A DNA stretch of 64,000 nt from Epiperipatus broadwayi (GCA_028023455.1 JAQFVV010006294.1:2571001-2635000); one strand, 5' to 3'. Counted from the first letter of the stretch, positions 37,789 to 49,705 are shown. Numbers and translations are program-made. Notes: a model not told the origin generated them from the sequence alone.

Positions 37789-38360
37789 TTATATAAATTT
37801 ATTATCTATTCTCTAAATCTTTCCCCATTAACATTCTTTTAATACCCCCCCCCTTTTTTATATAAATATATATTATGCCTATATTATCTTATTTTTTATC
37901 TTTATTTATAAACCAGTATTAAATAGAATGTTAATAAATAAAGATAAAAAATAAGATAATATAGGAATAATATATTTAAAAGGGGGGGGGGGGGTATTAA
38001 AAGAATGTTAATGGGTAAAGATTTATAGAATAGATAATAAATTTATAGAAGAAGAGTATTAAATTATAAAGGTATTTTAAAAGAAATAATTAAATATAGG
38101 GAAGGAAGTAAATAATTATATTAGTAGATGATAATAATATAGTGGTTTTATTTAATATTATATATATTTGTGTTATTATTTTTGTTTTTTATTTATTTAT
38201 TTATTTTTTTATTATTATTGTTTTTTTTAAGGAAACTTGATAATAACTACAGAATGTAGTTGAAACGTTGTATGGAAGAGAAATAAAATTATAGTTTGGA
38301 ATAAAACAAGTTTTAAAAAGAAAAAAGAGGAATGTTGATTTTATATATTAAATGTTAATA
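37789..38360. repeat. PLE-derived inverted repeat, inner left arm and right arm
   Basis: 37789-37910 and 37928-38050 are mirror images (ttcttttaataccccccccc against ggggggtattaaaagaa). The right arm continues to about 38360 as the reverse complement of 36490-36838. The centre is near 37919. Inverted terminal repeats are a known habit of Penelope-like elements. Confidence 0.75.
38255..38290 (+). ncRNA. Hammerhead-like relic in PLE repeat
   Basis: ACTACA-gaa-TGTAGT forms a perfect 6 bp stem followed by tGAAACGTT. The upstream core reads CTTGATAATA, not CTGANGA. It has the position and look of a PLE hammerhead but lacks the core. An inverted copy is at about 36595-36635. Confidence 0.35.
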
Positions 38361-38653
38361 GAATGAATAATAATAATGTAAAATATAAAAATATGAATAT
38401 ATAACGTTAGAGTTATATTTTTTTTTAAAAATTAATAAGAATAACAATTAAATGAAATGAAAATAATATATATATGATTGATTGATAAATATAAAATGTA
38501 AAAAGGTTAAAATGTATTATATATAAAAGGGTAATAATTATATCGAGAGGTATATAAAGATATATGTGGGTATATGAATAGTGATTCTAAGATAGAATAT
38601 ATGTATATATATAACATTATATGTTAATGTATATTTGTATTGTGTTTGTTATA

Positions 38654-38692
38654 GTTCTGAAGAAGATTGCTGGAGCAATCGAAACTGTCAAC
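38654..38692 (+). ncRNA. Hammerhead ribozyme core in PLE 3' region
   Basis: Core CTGAAGA (38657-38663, fits CTGANGA), one extra A, then stem II GATTGC/GCAATC (38665-38670 with 38675-38680, loop tgga), GAA (38681-38683), minimal stem III AC/GT with a one-base loop, and C38689 as cleavage site. Adjacent stem I is only GTT/AAC (38654-38656 with 38690-38692). An extra A between A9 and stem II is known in a natural hammerhead (CChMVd). The weak stem I makes activity uncertain. Confidence 0.65.
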
Positions 38693-38739
38693 AGCGGGTT
38701 GTAAAAAATAATAAAGTAAATGATATTAATATTATATAG

Positions 38740-39507
38740 AATTTGTTTAGGATTTGAGAACCAAGAGTATTGTTAGTTCATTGATGCTGGATCTGTACTT
38801 AAATTTAATCCTACTTTGAAAGAAAATGCTTTCATCTAATAGTTTTTTTTTATTTTTTTTTTTCAGTTCTGAAAGATATTTTTCAAAAACTATCCATAAT
38901 TGTAAATTATAAATAACTTAAATATTCTCCATTTATTTTTTCTCTCTTTGTTTCATATTTTAATCTCCAAAATATTTTCACAAAATTATTATAAAATTTT
39001 TTGAAGAGATTGAATCATCTTGCTTTATTCTCCTACAAGAGTTATTATTCTCAGGTTGTTGTTTTTTTATTTGTTTGTTTTAATAAAAAACCTTATTAGT
39101 TATATATATTAAAAAGGCAAAACTGAAGTGATTGCCAGCCACAGTAAATCTCTAATTTGTTAATAGTAAATACATTAAGTCAATTTCAGTGATGAAATTA
39201 AGATTAACTATATAATGATTAATAGTATAAATGAAATTAAATGAAAATATTAATTAAAATATGACAAATCTAAATTGAAATAATGTAGAATTAAATATTT
39301 TTTTAGTATGTAATTAACTGATAATAAAATATATTTTTAAACAAAGTACATGTTGTACTTAGATTGGAAAGGTGTACTTATTTTATTGAAGGAACAAATA
39401 TATAGAATAAATATAAAAATATTTTTAATATTAATGTTTGCAATATCTTGATATGATAATCATAACAAATTTGTTGATAGCTTATTCTTGCTTGACATGA
39501 ATTAATC
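38740..39507. other. AT-rich intron filler
   Basis: No feature is seen. Confidence 0.4.
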
Positions 39508-39515
39508 AAATAGAT
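39508..39515. repeat. 8 bp hAT target-site duplication, left
   Basis: aaatagat recurs exactly at 39931-39938. Confidence 0.9.
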
Positions 39516-39930
39516 CAGGGATTGGCAAGCTTTTTAGCAAGAAAAACCATCCTCCCACTCCCCTTCTTATTAAAGAGCTACAAGGAAAGAGGTGAAAAAT
39601 ATGAATTTCTGAATGGTTGTGGATAGTTATAGAACATAATAGAATCTGTATACCTTCTAACGAAAATAAAAATTATTTTAAAAATAAATAAATGAAAACA
39701 AAAAATTACTTTGACAGTTTAATTTATTCACAAATTTCTAATTTTTAAATATTCATTGTATACAATAATTACTATTCTGTAATAAGGCTGAATTCAAGAA
39801 ACAATGTTGTAATGAATATTTTTTGTCTCTTATATTTATTTACAAATTACACGAAATAAAAAATATGTTTGTGTTTATCGTGATAAAAAGAGCCACATTT
39901 GACTCATGAGCCGCAATTTGCTGACACCTG
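39516..39930. mobile_element. Second non-autonomous hAT element
   Basis: It runs from cagggattggcaagcttttt to gccgcaatttgctgacacctg, an imperfect TIR of about 15 bp, 415 bp long, with an exact 8 bp target duplication. It contains the internal gagccacatttgactcatga motif near its right end. The CAGGG.T.GGCAA...TTGC.GAC.CCTG ends mark a hAT family distinct from 34692. The inside is AT-rich and non-coding. Confidence 0.92.
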
Positions 39931-39938
39931 AAATAGAT
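39931..39938. repeat. 8 bp hAT target-site duplication, right
   Basis: It matches 39508-39515. Confidence 0.9.
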
Positions 39939-41802
39939 AAATAACAAAAGTGGCATTCATATTAAGAATATTAGGCTAAAGAGGCAAATTCACAAGTGAG
40001 TTAGATGTGAGCCAAGCCAAAATTGATAGATCTTAAAATGAATATGACCAATTATCAAATCTGTAACATTAGCTGTATATTAACATCAATTTGCATAGAT
40101 ACAGAATATAAACCAATCTTGATTTTTTTTTAAAAAAAGTATTATTATGTTGGAAGATACAATGTCCTTACAGTATATAATGTATGGAAAATAGCAGAAG
40201 TATATTATATGACTGAAAAATCATTGAAAAAGTTAAAAAATAATGACTATAGATTCATATTACAGTTTGAAAAAAAGTATTAGTGAGGTAAGTATGGACA
40301 ACTTTGAAATTAATAAAATGGAATTTTAATTATGATTGTAGAACACCAAAATTTTCAAAATTATACTTCTAGTAATCTATGTCATGGGTAATGAGATTTT
40401 TTTATGTGTGTAAACTAATACACTTAAGAAGTATTTTGACATTGAGCTTCAAGACACCTTTGTCTTTCAAAAAATATATAGATTCTACAGATAATAGATT
40501 GGATGAGATAGCCCATATGTATGTATGAATTAATCGAACTTTGGAGAAAAAAAGTACATTGTTCCAAAATTGCACTAACAATTCAAATTTTAACTATTGG
40601 TTATAAAATTTTAGAAGAAAAGGACTAGTTTTTTGTTTTTTTTACTGAATCACTATTGACATTTTGTTAAAAAAAAATTTGGCATTTGCCAACATCCTGG
40701 ATCTATGTTATATGCTTTAATCATTATTATAAGTATTTATAGAATCAAGTGCAAAATGCCAACTTATTTATTATTCCTAATTATGATTTTCTCTTAATAC
40801 TTGATATCCAGCTTCTTCTTTTGATTGACTTGAGTCTAAAGTACTTTGTAAATCAATTTATAAAGATCATAGTAATCATTATATATATAACTAATAATTT
40901 ACATTGACAATATTAAAATGTATATTGTTGCCATAATATCGCAATTTTTTTGATTAATTTATAATTTGTTTTTATATTAAACAGTTAAAACATTGTTATC
41001 ATTTCTAAGCCTTTTAAATATAATATTTTTATGTTATTTTTAAAAATATAAATGATGCTTTTTTAAAAAAAAAAAATCAAATTTTCTTTTTCTATTGTAA
41101 AATTTATAAATATATATTTTTAAAAATCTCAATCAATATTTTTTTATTTCATATATACACTTTCTGACATAGGAGGAAAACATGCTGATTGACCTCTGTA
41201 TTTTTTCCTTCCTTAATGTCTGTAACCATGTATTTTTGTAAAAATGATAATTAACCATAATTTCTAGAAAATATAAAATAACATTGCATGAATAGAAACG
41301 GATGAAAGGTTAGACATTGGAGATTGCTGTTTTCTGTTATAAATAATATTTAAATTTAATTGAACTATAATTTTCAGCCTAATATGGAATTATCAATTTT
41401 ATGTATTTATTATAAAGTGATTGATTGTTTTAAATAAATGGTAAAAAACAAGTTGTTACATATTGTGGAAATTGATTTTGTGCACAACCAACAGTTATTT
41501 AAATGTTTAAAAAAAAAGTATCTCTGTTTGTGATTGAACCAAGAGAAACATTTGAATTATTAAAATTGAACACATCCATCTCTATATAATGTAGAGAGTA
41601 TTGTAAGAATAATTTCATGGAATGAATGTTAGTATGGTTGAATAAGCTAGGGAAATTAGATTACTACCATCACCAGAATATTATGATTATTTAATAATTT
41701 TAAAAAACTTATAGAGAAATCTTATATATTGTGCTTGAAATGAAATCCTGTATTTGTTTATTGTTAAACATAGAACATTACATAATTTTTATTTTATTTC
41801 AG
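39939..41802. other. AT-rich end of the about 17 kb intron
   Basis: Nothing coding is visible before the attttatttcag acceptor at 41791-41802. Confidence 0.5.
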
Positions 41803-41844
41803 ATATTTCTTTACCATCCTATCAAAAGGTTGAGCGCTTAGATT
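41803..41844 (+). CDS. DLG5: DLG5-like micro-exon: SH3/HOOK to GUK connector
   Basis: This 42 bp exon has a strong acceptor (ttttatttcag) and a perfect gtaagt donor. The upstream g plus at gives Asp, then ISLPSYQKVERLD, and a last t joins the next exon as Tyr. E-D-x-S-L-x-Y-Q-[KR]-V followed by a [DY]-x-x-x-RPV segment is how DLG5 enters its GUK domain. Its tiny size means it rests on phase and wording, both of which fit. Confidence 0.88.
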
Positions 41845-42398
41845 GTAAGTTAATCACTTTTGTTTTTTATATATCAATATATTTTATTTAACTTTCAAAA
41901 ACTCATTATTTTAAAAATTTGAACAAGTCAATAAATTTTACAACAAAAAAGCAATTCATTTGAAAGTTAATTGTTTACAAACATTGATATAATTTTCATT
42001 ATAAAGATGATTTTTATTTAATAATTTGTAACTTTTAAATTATTATTGATTGAAATAATTTATAGAAGTTATAAAATCTATTCTTATATCAAAAATTAAA
42101 TACTAAGATTTGACATTGTTATTTTATTATAGTTAATTAATTTGTTATATGAAAGATCAAGATAAATGGTTGATAGGAAAATACTTGAGACAAGCATATC
42201 CATTTTTGAAACCTCTAAGAGCAGTTGGAGTTTGAGAAAAAATATATGCAAATCTCTGATTTAAGTGTAAAAAAATGCCTTTCATTTAAATGTAGAAAAT
42301 AAAAATACTTTTCATTGATAGATTTGAGACAAACAAATTTAAAATTATATTGAACATGTTATTCCAAGGAAGATATCTTAAGTCATTGAATTTGTTGT
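41845..42398. other. AT-rich intron
   Basis: No feature is seen. Confidence 0.4.
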
Positions 42399-43354
42399 GA
42401 GCAGGAGCATTTCACTGCCTACTGGCTCCACCAGGATGGGAGGATTCACATATTCAAGACGGGAGTTGGTAAGAAGATAAATGATAAAACATAAGTGACC
42501 ACTTGTTTTAACCTTTTACACCTTTTCAAGAAACTTTAAATCAGTTTTAAGCCAAAATAACTCAGTTTTCCAATCATTTTATTCTATGCAAATGGATACC
42601 ATTAATCAAGCAAAAGCTAATATAAGTAACCACTAAATGCAAACCGTTAGATTTTATAATTGGAACCCTAATTAAGCATCAAAATTTAGAACTCGACTTG
42701 GACTAGAAGAACTCAATAGAATCAGTAAAGCAGAATCATACCTGAGGACCTAATGGGACCATGAATCTAATCATTGGTTTTTCCTGAATTCTCGGTCTCA
42801 AGCGTAGAGATGATGGCCATGGAGGATTTGTTTTAGCGGGATCGATCGGCAATCATCACCACACCTAGGTCTAAAGAGATCTGGCAATGTTCTCGTGGCC
42901 CTCTCTGATTTGGTTGGTGTTCCGGACATGCTGAACCTACATCACACCCAGATTAATTATAACCCACTTACGGCAGGGGCCGAAGTGGCTTAACCTTGTC
43001 CAAGGAGTGGGTCTGGGTTTTCACTAAACTGAGTTCTGTCTGGGGGAGCTGCTTGGAGACTTGCCAGGTGGGCTGAGAGCTGATTGACTAACATTTGATC
43101 TGTGATAATTCATATCCTTTTTTCCTCTTTTTGTGTTTTTTCTTGATGTTTGTACTTGGAATGCATTTTTTGTATACCTGTAATACCTAATCTATTGTAT
43201 AAGGCGGTTCTGTTGCTTTGAGCCACCACCCAGTTTCAGAATATCAATGTAACATTGTAGCCTCTATGGCCCACTGCTACAGGTGACAGAATGTGGTCCC
43301 TGCACAGGTGGATCATACTTTAGTGACTTAATAAAGTTGCTTTGAGAAAAAAAA
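42399..43354 (+). mobile_element. GC-rich poly(A)-tailed retrocopy
   Basis: Much of the sequence is close to 50% G+C inside a 25% G+C intron. It ends with aataaa (43330-43335) and, 11 bases later, an A8 run (43347-43354), the form of a reverse-transcribed polyadenylated RNA. An AT-rich interval at about 42480-42660 may be a later insertion. No protein is recognised. It could be a LINE 3' end, a SINE-like unit or a processed non-coding transcript. Confidence 0.55.
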
Positions 43355-43860
43355 GAATAAATTTGTGAAATGTTAGGAAGATGAATAAACTAGAAAAGGG
43401 TCATTATTAATATTAGAATAATATTTAACAATAATTCACAAATATATACTAAATGCTTAATAATAATTTGTAGATACATTTATTGAGTTTCCATTGAAAT
43501 TCATTACTTTATATATTTTTTAATAATATTTCCATATTAATATCTGCTTATAATATGTGTATCAAAAGAGTATGTAATCAAATTCTCTTCTTTTTATAAA
43601 CTTTAATATGCATGGCAAAGGTTGGAACTAAATATTGAAGATGCTGGTTGACTATTGGATTATTAGATTAAGAATTGAAGATAATATTATGGGATTAGCA
43701 CATTTGATGAGGAGTTGAGAAGGGAGATTTTGAGACCATGATTCCCTCTGCCTTTTTTCATCTTAATTTTTTCAATATTTAGCTAAAATAAAAAATCTTA
43801 ATTTATAATATTATTTATGATATATGTATAATGTGACATTCCAGTTCCATAACCTATAAC
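43355..43860. other. AT-rich intron filler
   Basis: No feature is seen. Confidence 0.4.
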
Positions 43861-45510
43861 GTCACTTAATAATATTAATAGCTTTAAATTATTTTGTCTT
43901 ATAGAGTTAAAATATTGCTGCACATAATTCTCCATATTTTATTTAGTGTTCCAAAGTCTATATATTGTTCTTTTATTTAATATCCAAATCTAAGAGTCTT
44001 AAATAGGAACTGATAAATATATTTATTAAAAATCTTGCTTTTCAAGCATATAGTCTTATTTTCTTTTGATAAAGTTATTTTTATCAAAATTACTTCATCC
44101 AAGTTTAATTCTATGATTAATTTTGTCCATTATATTTCCATCTGTATTAATAATCTGATAAAGATATTTGTAGTGATTAGCCTATTCAAATTCATTATTA
44201 TTAATCTTTATTTTCTTCTTTTAAGAAGATCCATTGAACATTACCTTAGATTTTTTAGCACTTTTAATCCTACTGTCTTCTTTTCATCTGATAATTCTTG
44301 CAATATTTCCTGAAGTATTGTAAGTTATTATTTGCTAAAACAGCCTTATCATTTTGCAAAATCTAGATGACATAAATAATCTCCATTTACTTTTATTTCT
44401 TATATTTCTCTTTTAATCTACAAAATACTTCTAAAACTGCTGTAAAAAGTTTAGGAAATATAGAATCCCCATATTGCACATACTTCTCAACAATAATCTT
44501 CTTAGTATCACTATGTATTGCTGTTGCATTTTGATAAATATTTTTCAGAATATGACAATATTCTGGATCTATAGCTTGATGATCTAATGCTTTAATCACT
44601 GTTGAAATGCTTATAGAATCAGATTTTTTTTAAAATATGGCAACTCATATTCATTATTCCTTTCTATAACTTCTCTCAGTACTGTGCTTAAACAATTTTT
44701 AAATCTAGTTTCTTTTGGTTAGTTAAAATGTAAAGTTCACTGCAGTCAAATATTTATTAACTGATAAGAATTTTGTATATAGAACTGTTAGAAAACTGGT
44801 AAGCCTGTAATTTTTAATATTTTTATTATTATCTTTCTTAAATATCAATATTATTACTGTATTCTTCTAATCGTCTGATAAATTTTTATCATTTAGATGT
44901 TTAGTATATAGCTTTACCAACAATTTTTCTATTTCTTCATGTGTTTTTTTTTTTTAATATTATTTTCTGGACCTTCTCCTTTCTTCATAGATTAATTGTA
45001 TGTCTAATCTCTTTATTTAAAATACTTTGCGATTTAGACGATGTAATTGTAGAAGATACTACTTGTTCTTTATTACTTTCACACATTTCATGATCTCATC
45101 TTATTTTTATATAGCTTTTTTTGCTAATTCACAATTATAGTTTCTTATACTGTTAGTAATTCTTTTCCGTACCATTTCATTAATTCTACTATTAAAGTTT
45201 CCCATGACAATTTAAAAGTATTCTTTGGTCTGATCAAAAGCATTTTGCATATCCTTATAAAAATTTATATTTTCATCACAATGAGGATATCCTTCGTTAA
45301 GTTGAATAATTCATCTAGCTGTTCTTTTTGATAGAATATCAATCGCCATTAAATTGATCTTTCACTTTTTATTTATAATCAATCACATTCTAGTTGTGCT
45401 CTTTTAGAAAATTATACATCTATTTTTTATATCAGTGTGTCTATCTCTTCAGCTTCACAAAGTCCAAAAATGTCTCATTTATATATTAGATAGTTCTTTC
45501 AATTTAAATT
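43861..45510 (-). mobile_element. Decayed RTE-type LINE copy
   Basis: On the minus strand it collects the same parts, in the same order, as the 55.6-62.7 kb copy. The N-terminal endonuclease fragment is near 45430-45500 (LKELSN and MRHFWTL, like the EELSYIKWDIIGLCE region of the other copy). The reverse-transcriptase segment at 44393-44599 reads IKALDHQAIDPEYCHILKNI and QYGDSIFPKLFTAVLEVFC. A C-terminal part reaches towards 43900. Stops and shifts are everywhere. Confidence 0.7.
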
Positions 45511-46254
45511 TAACTATTATTAATGGAAATGTAGTATTTTACTAAATTATTCATTAAAGTTTTTATTATATGAGTAAATGTTTTAAATATTGCTTTAAAT
45601 TTTTATTTTGTGTTTTATTATTTAATAATTATAATTTCTATTTTAATAATTTATTTTTTATTTTTGTATACTTTCTGATTATACATTTCTTTAATATTTG
45701 TATGTTATTGTCTAAAGTTCAACCATTTTTTTATAAAGTAGTTATATTTAATGCACCTATTTCATTTCTGATTTTTTTTTTCTAATAATTCTTTCCCCAA
45801 AGTGTTATATAAATTAAATTAAATCCTTTTTTTTTTTTTTTTTAAAAAGTCTGTTGATTTGCATGCAACAATTTTACATTATATTTAGTTTGTTTATTTG
45901 CATGTTTGTCTAAAAAATATATTACAGTGTTTTTTGTTTAATATGTTTTAATTTTTTAAAATGAAATATACAATAAACTTTACAAGAACAGATTCAATTA
46001 CTAATTTCTGATGTACTAATTGAAATTGATTTAATTCACAGTATCTAAAAATAAAATTATTATGTGTAGTTTGTAAATTTCAATATAACAAAATAATTTT
46101 AATCACATTATTTGAACACATGCATTATAAAAGAATTTAAATCACAAGAAATTTCTTGGTAAATGACTTATTGAATCATATTGTTTTGCTACACTATAAT
46201 TAACTGTAATAATACTTTAAAAATACGATTGTTTTAAGAATAGTACTCCATTTT
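45511..46254. other. AT-rich intron filler
   Basis: The sequence is T-rich with no bounded feature. Confidence 0.4.
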
Positions 46255-46267
46255 AGACCATTTTATT

Positions 46268-46375
46268 TTAGAGCCATCTATATAAGCATGGTTAATCAAT
46301 GCACTCCTGATGATACTTATTTATTTTCTGGTGTCCATTGATTATTCATGCTTATATAGATGGTTCCAGTGTATA
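46268..46375. mobile_element. Small inverted fragment related to retrozyme family A
   Basis: ccatctatataagcatggtt is mirrored by catgcttatatagatggttcc. In the right arm tctggtgtccattgattatt resembles the family A segment tctggcatccattgattact. No core motif remains. It is either a relic or a separate related family. Confidence 0.45.
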
Positions 46376-46686
46376 TATAAAATAGATTTCAGGCTGTTTG
46401 GGCTTTAGATTTATCTACAGAAACTTCTGATTTCATCTAAGGAGAAGCCATTTTACAAATATCATCTTACTGATAACAATGGTTGTGTTAAATGTGAATT
46501 ACCATGACAATTGTTAGACACATTGCTTTGGTAAAATACAACTATCATTAATACTTGTATTTAGATTTTATGAAATTAGTTAATGAATTTGATAGTGTTT
46601 ATAATATATCAATTTGTCCCAGTTGAATCTGGTAATAAAATATATAATTTTCTGCTCTTTAAAAGTTATTATTTTTTTTATTTTAG

Positions 46687-46788
46687 ATCTTGTTCCACGT
46701 CCTGTTATAATAATAGGTCCGCTGTCTGAGGCCATCATTGAGAAATTAATTCAAGAAAACTCACACCAATTTCACCGATGCTTACCAG
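46687..46788 (+). CDS. DLG5: DLG5-like exon: start of guanylate-kinase-like domain
   Basis: It begins with Tyr completed from the previous exon, then LVPRPVIIIGPLSEAIIEKL and IQENSHQFHRCLP, plus one base at the gtataa donor. RPV.I.GPL begins the GUK domain. The GxxGxGKST ATP-binding P-loop of active guanylate kinases is replaced by GPLSEAIIEK, as in MAGUKs, so this is a protein-binding pseudokinase domain. F.RC is the known DLG5 wording shortly after. Confidence 0.94.
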
Positions 46789-47300
46789 GTATAACTATAT
46801 TTTGTATTGTGTTTATCAGTTGTTTTCCTCTACTCTTTATTTTTTGAGACCCAAGTGGCCATCTTGAATTTTAAAAAAAATTACAACAAGTATAATTTAA
46901 AACATATATTCTGTTTGAATACAGTAAATATAAAAGTATATACATTTTTAGAACCAGCAAATATGAAAGAATGTAATAAAGCTGATAAAATAATTATTAC
47001 CTCAAAAAAAATTAAGAAAAAAGAGATTTTTAACACTTTTAAACATCTTTATTTTTACATTGGTTCACAAATTCTAAATTTTGAAAGTTAAATGTTAAAA
47101 GGACAATTTCATAGACAGCTTTATCACATGTGTCTCAAAATGTTGGAAAAAATGATATATAATATGTCTTACCTGAGGTAATTTTTCTATGAAAAAATTA
47201 CAAAAATAATGCAATTGGTAACTTCCATTTTTACTAACTGACCCAGATGTTCTTCTTCCATATCAGGGTATATGCTAGAAATGTTTGGTTGTGAAATGCT
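46789..47300. other. Intron, AT-rich
   Basis: No feature is seen. Confidence 0.4.
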
Positions 47301-47475
47301 CATTAAATGTTCATCTGTTTTTATCCATTTTAAGCCACTTAAATCATTCAACTCCCTGAACAACTTTAATTGTATTTATATGTGGCAGGCCAAATACAAT
47401 TAAAGAGTTGTTCAGGGAGTTGAATGATTTAAATGGCTTAAAATGGATAAAAACAGATGAACATTTAATGTGCGT
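47301..47475. repeat. Palindrome at truncated PLE end
   Basis: Arms of about 77 bp (47301-47377 and 47393-47470) match nearly perfectly, for example actccctgaacaactttaat against attaaagagttgttcagggag. The right arm is the first coding part of the PLE remnant that follows, so the left arm is an inverted copy of its truncated 5' end. Confidence 0.85.
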
Positions 47476-48165
47476 TCAATTTCTTGATCTTAAAATAACT
47501 AGAAATCAATGTATGCTGGATTACTGTATGACCATTAAACCAATAGTAAAAAGAGGTTATATTCCATATAAATCAAAGAGTGCCAATGTTACATAAAATG
47601 GCAGATTTGAAGTCTTTCTTATTTAGAAATAATAGTCTTTGCAAATATTTATGGGATAAAGGCAAAAATATTGAAATATATTCGAATGAATTGTTAAATG
47701 TTGGTTAGAATTATAATCATATATATAATGTTATTAAAGATTTTAATACGAGATATAAGAATAAAACATTTTGATAATAATATTGATTCTCCTGCTAATA
47801 AAAAAATATGGATATCAATACCATACATTTCGAATGATCAAGTAAATTTTATAAGGAAGATTTGTAAAGGTATATGTGATATTGCATTTTACACATCTCC
47901 TACATTAATCAAATTAATAAATAATTCTAAAGATAAAACCTCATTTATAAATAAAAATTATATCATTTGTAAATGGATATGTAGGTGTGGTAGTGGATAT
48001 ATAAGTGAATTGAGATGTACATTGGAAAAAAAAACTAAGGAGCACTTATTGTTAAAAAGAGTTCAGAAATTGAGTCAAAATTGCAAAGTAGATAATAGTC
48101 TTTCAGCATTCGTTTTTCACGATCATAATAATTCATGTATTTATGGTTTTAACTTCAATTAGTAC
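47395..48165 (+). pseudogene. 5'-truncated Penelope-like element, RT end plus GIY-YIG region
   Basis: Two frames are shared. 47408-47596 gives FRELNDLNGLKWIKTDEHLM and VQFLDLKITRNQ, then KRGYIPYKSKSANV: the PLE reverse-transcriptase end with FLDLKI and the IPY..S element. 47698-48162 gives KKIWISIPYISNDQVNFIRK and KGICDIAFYTSPTLIKLI, then ICRCGSGYISELRCTLEKKT and KEHL: the linker and the start of the GIY-YIG nuclease with C-x-C-x-x-x-YI.E...LE.R..EH. One shift and several stops make it inactive. Confidence 0.75.
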
Positions 48166-48274
48166 AATGTTAAAATATTGCAAATTGAAAAAAATAACAA
48201 AAGAAAAATAAAAGAAGCTATACTAATATACAAATATGACTTAATTAACAGGCAGGCAGCAAACGTTAAGATCA

Positions 48275-48356
48275 TGGAATTGTGGGAAGGTTAGCCTTTC
48301 AAAGTATTGACAAAAACTACCAGTGGAATTGTGGGAAGGTTAGCCTTTCAAAGTAT
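48275..48356. repeat. 33 bp direct repeat, 49 bp period
   Basis: tggaattgtgggaaggttag and the following cctttcaaagtat occur identically at 48275-48307 and 48324-48356. This is just downstream of the PLE remnant and could be part of its tail. Confidence 0.9.
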
Positions 48357-48720
48357 GTTTTTGGCAGTGGTTTTCTGAAAGCTGGCTCAGTACAATTAAT
48401 TAGTTTATGATTATTAATTTATACCTTTTCATCTTTTAAGGAATAAGTGCTTAAGAATTAAATATATCATGCATTAACATTATTTTTATTTATTCTCTCT
48501 ATAGAAATTTATAGGAATTAATGATCTTATATGTGGTAGTACTTAATGAAAAATCAATCTTTTGCAGGACATGATAACTATTTTTATGTTGACATTAGTG
48601 GTTAATATAAGTATATTTTCATATTTAAAGAATATATTGATGCAAAATGTATTGATTAAGTAATATCAATTATTGTGAGATTTTTTTTTTTAATCTTCTA
48701 TTTGTTTATCATTTCTTTAG

Positions 48721-48760
48721 ATGAATCGCTAAATGATTGTTATTTCATTGAGTATAAAGT
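48721..48760 (+). CDS. DLG5: Candidate next DLG5 GUK exon (end uncertain)
   Basis: A good acceptor (tttatcatttctttag) is followed in the required phase by DESLNDCYFIEYK. D-C-x-F-[IV]-[DE]-Y-K is a marked feature of the DLG5 GUK domain. The frame stays open to a TAG at 48854 but beyond YK the wording drifts. The likely donor is aaa/gttagc near 48757, a weak GT site, so the end given is approximate. Compared with human DLG5 as I recall it, about ten residues between CLP and DC are missing. It could be a diverged exon, a chance match or a relic. Confidence 0.45.
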
Positions 48761-48869
48761 TAGCATTGGGATAGGAAGATTCATTAGTTTAGATTTAATA
48801 TTATTATGGCAGAAACTTATAGATGCTAAGAAAGTTCTTAAAAATTTTAAATAGAATTAATGACATTTT

Positions 48870-49365
48870 TAGAAAGTTTGAAATGAAAACAAACATATAT
48901 ATTTCTAAACCAATATTAAAAGATTACGGGTGACAAATTCACAAGAAGTTTTAGAGCAAATTAATGTTTTTAAATACTTAAGCAAATTGTTTATATGGAA
49001 ATAATTACACAGTTTTTAAAAATGAGAAGTGCAATGGCTAAACAGGTTTTTAGTAGAGGTGGGGGGTTAAGTAGAAAAAAAGGAAGGTTTTTGATATATG
49101 GATTTAGAGAAGAATAGAGTAATATAGTGGATCTATAGAAAAAAAGAATTAATAGAAAAGAAGTATTTGTCTGAAGTTCTAAAAGTGGTTAGGAGGCTTT
49201 TAGATTAATATAGAACATTTCTTCTACCAAATAACTAAATGATAACCTGAAAGTGAATATAATCAATGATAATTAATTTTTTGATAATTGTTATTAGAAA
49301 AGTTTGAATTTAATAATTCACCTTTTCTGTGTATTAGAAAAGTGATCTTTGGCTTGCTTTAAAAT
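48870..49365. other. AT-rich sequence
   Basis: No feature is seen. Confidence 0.4.
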
Positions 49366-49705
49366 TTCTCATATCGCAATTATCAATTAAGAGCTTGTTT
49401 GAGCTATTGGTACGCTTTCTGTATTACATTTTTGTAAATACAAGCTTACAAAAGTAATATCACATTATATATGACTTGCTTTTTTGATTATTATAATTTT
49501 ACCTTTAAGGCTTTGGCTATGCTGAAGCTATTAAAATATGGTAGATCTGAATTTAGTTCAGTGTCATATAGCTATTTAAGTTAGATAGCTGGATTTAAAG
49601 ACATTTTCATGTCCGAATATTTCAGAGTTTCTACTTCAATATTACATATGAAATAAGTGCTGGGTTTTGATTTGATATTTAGATCTGGTGTTCGAATATT
49701 CTAGC

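Noticed and set aside
42399-43354. Host exon or separate gene
   Set aside because: No open frame of useful length is present, and it ends in a poly(A) signal and A-tail within an intron with its own splice sites on either side.
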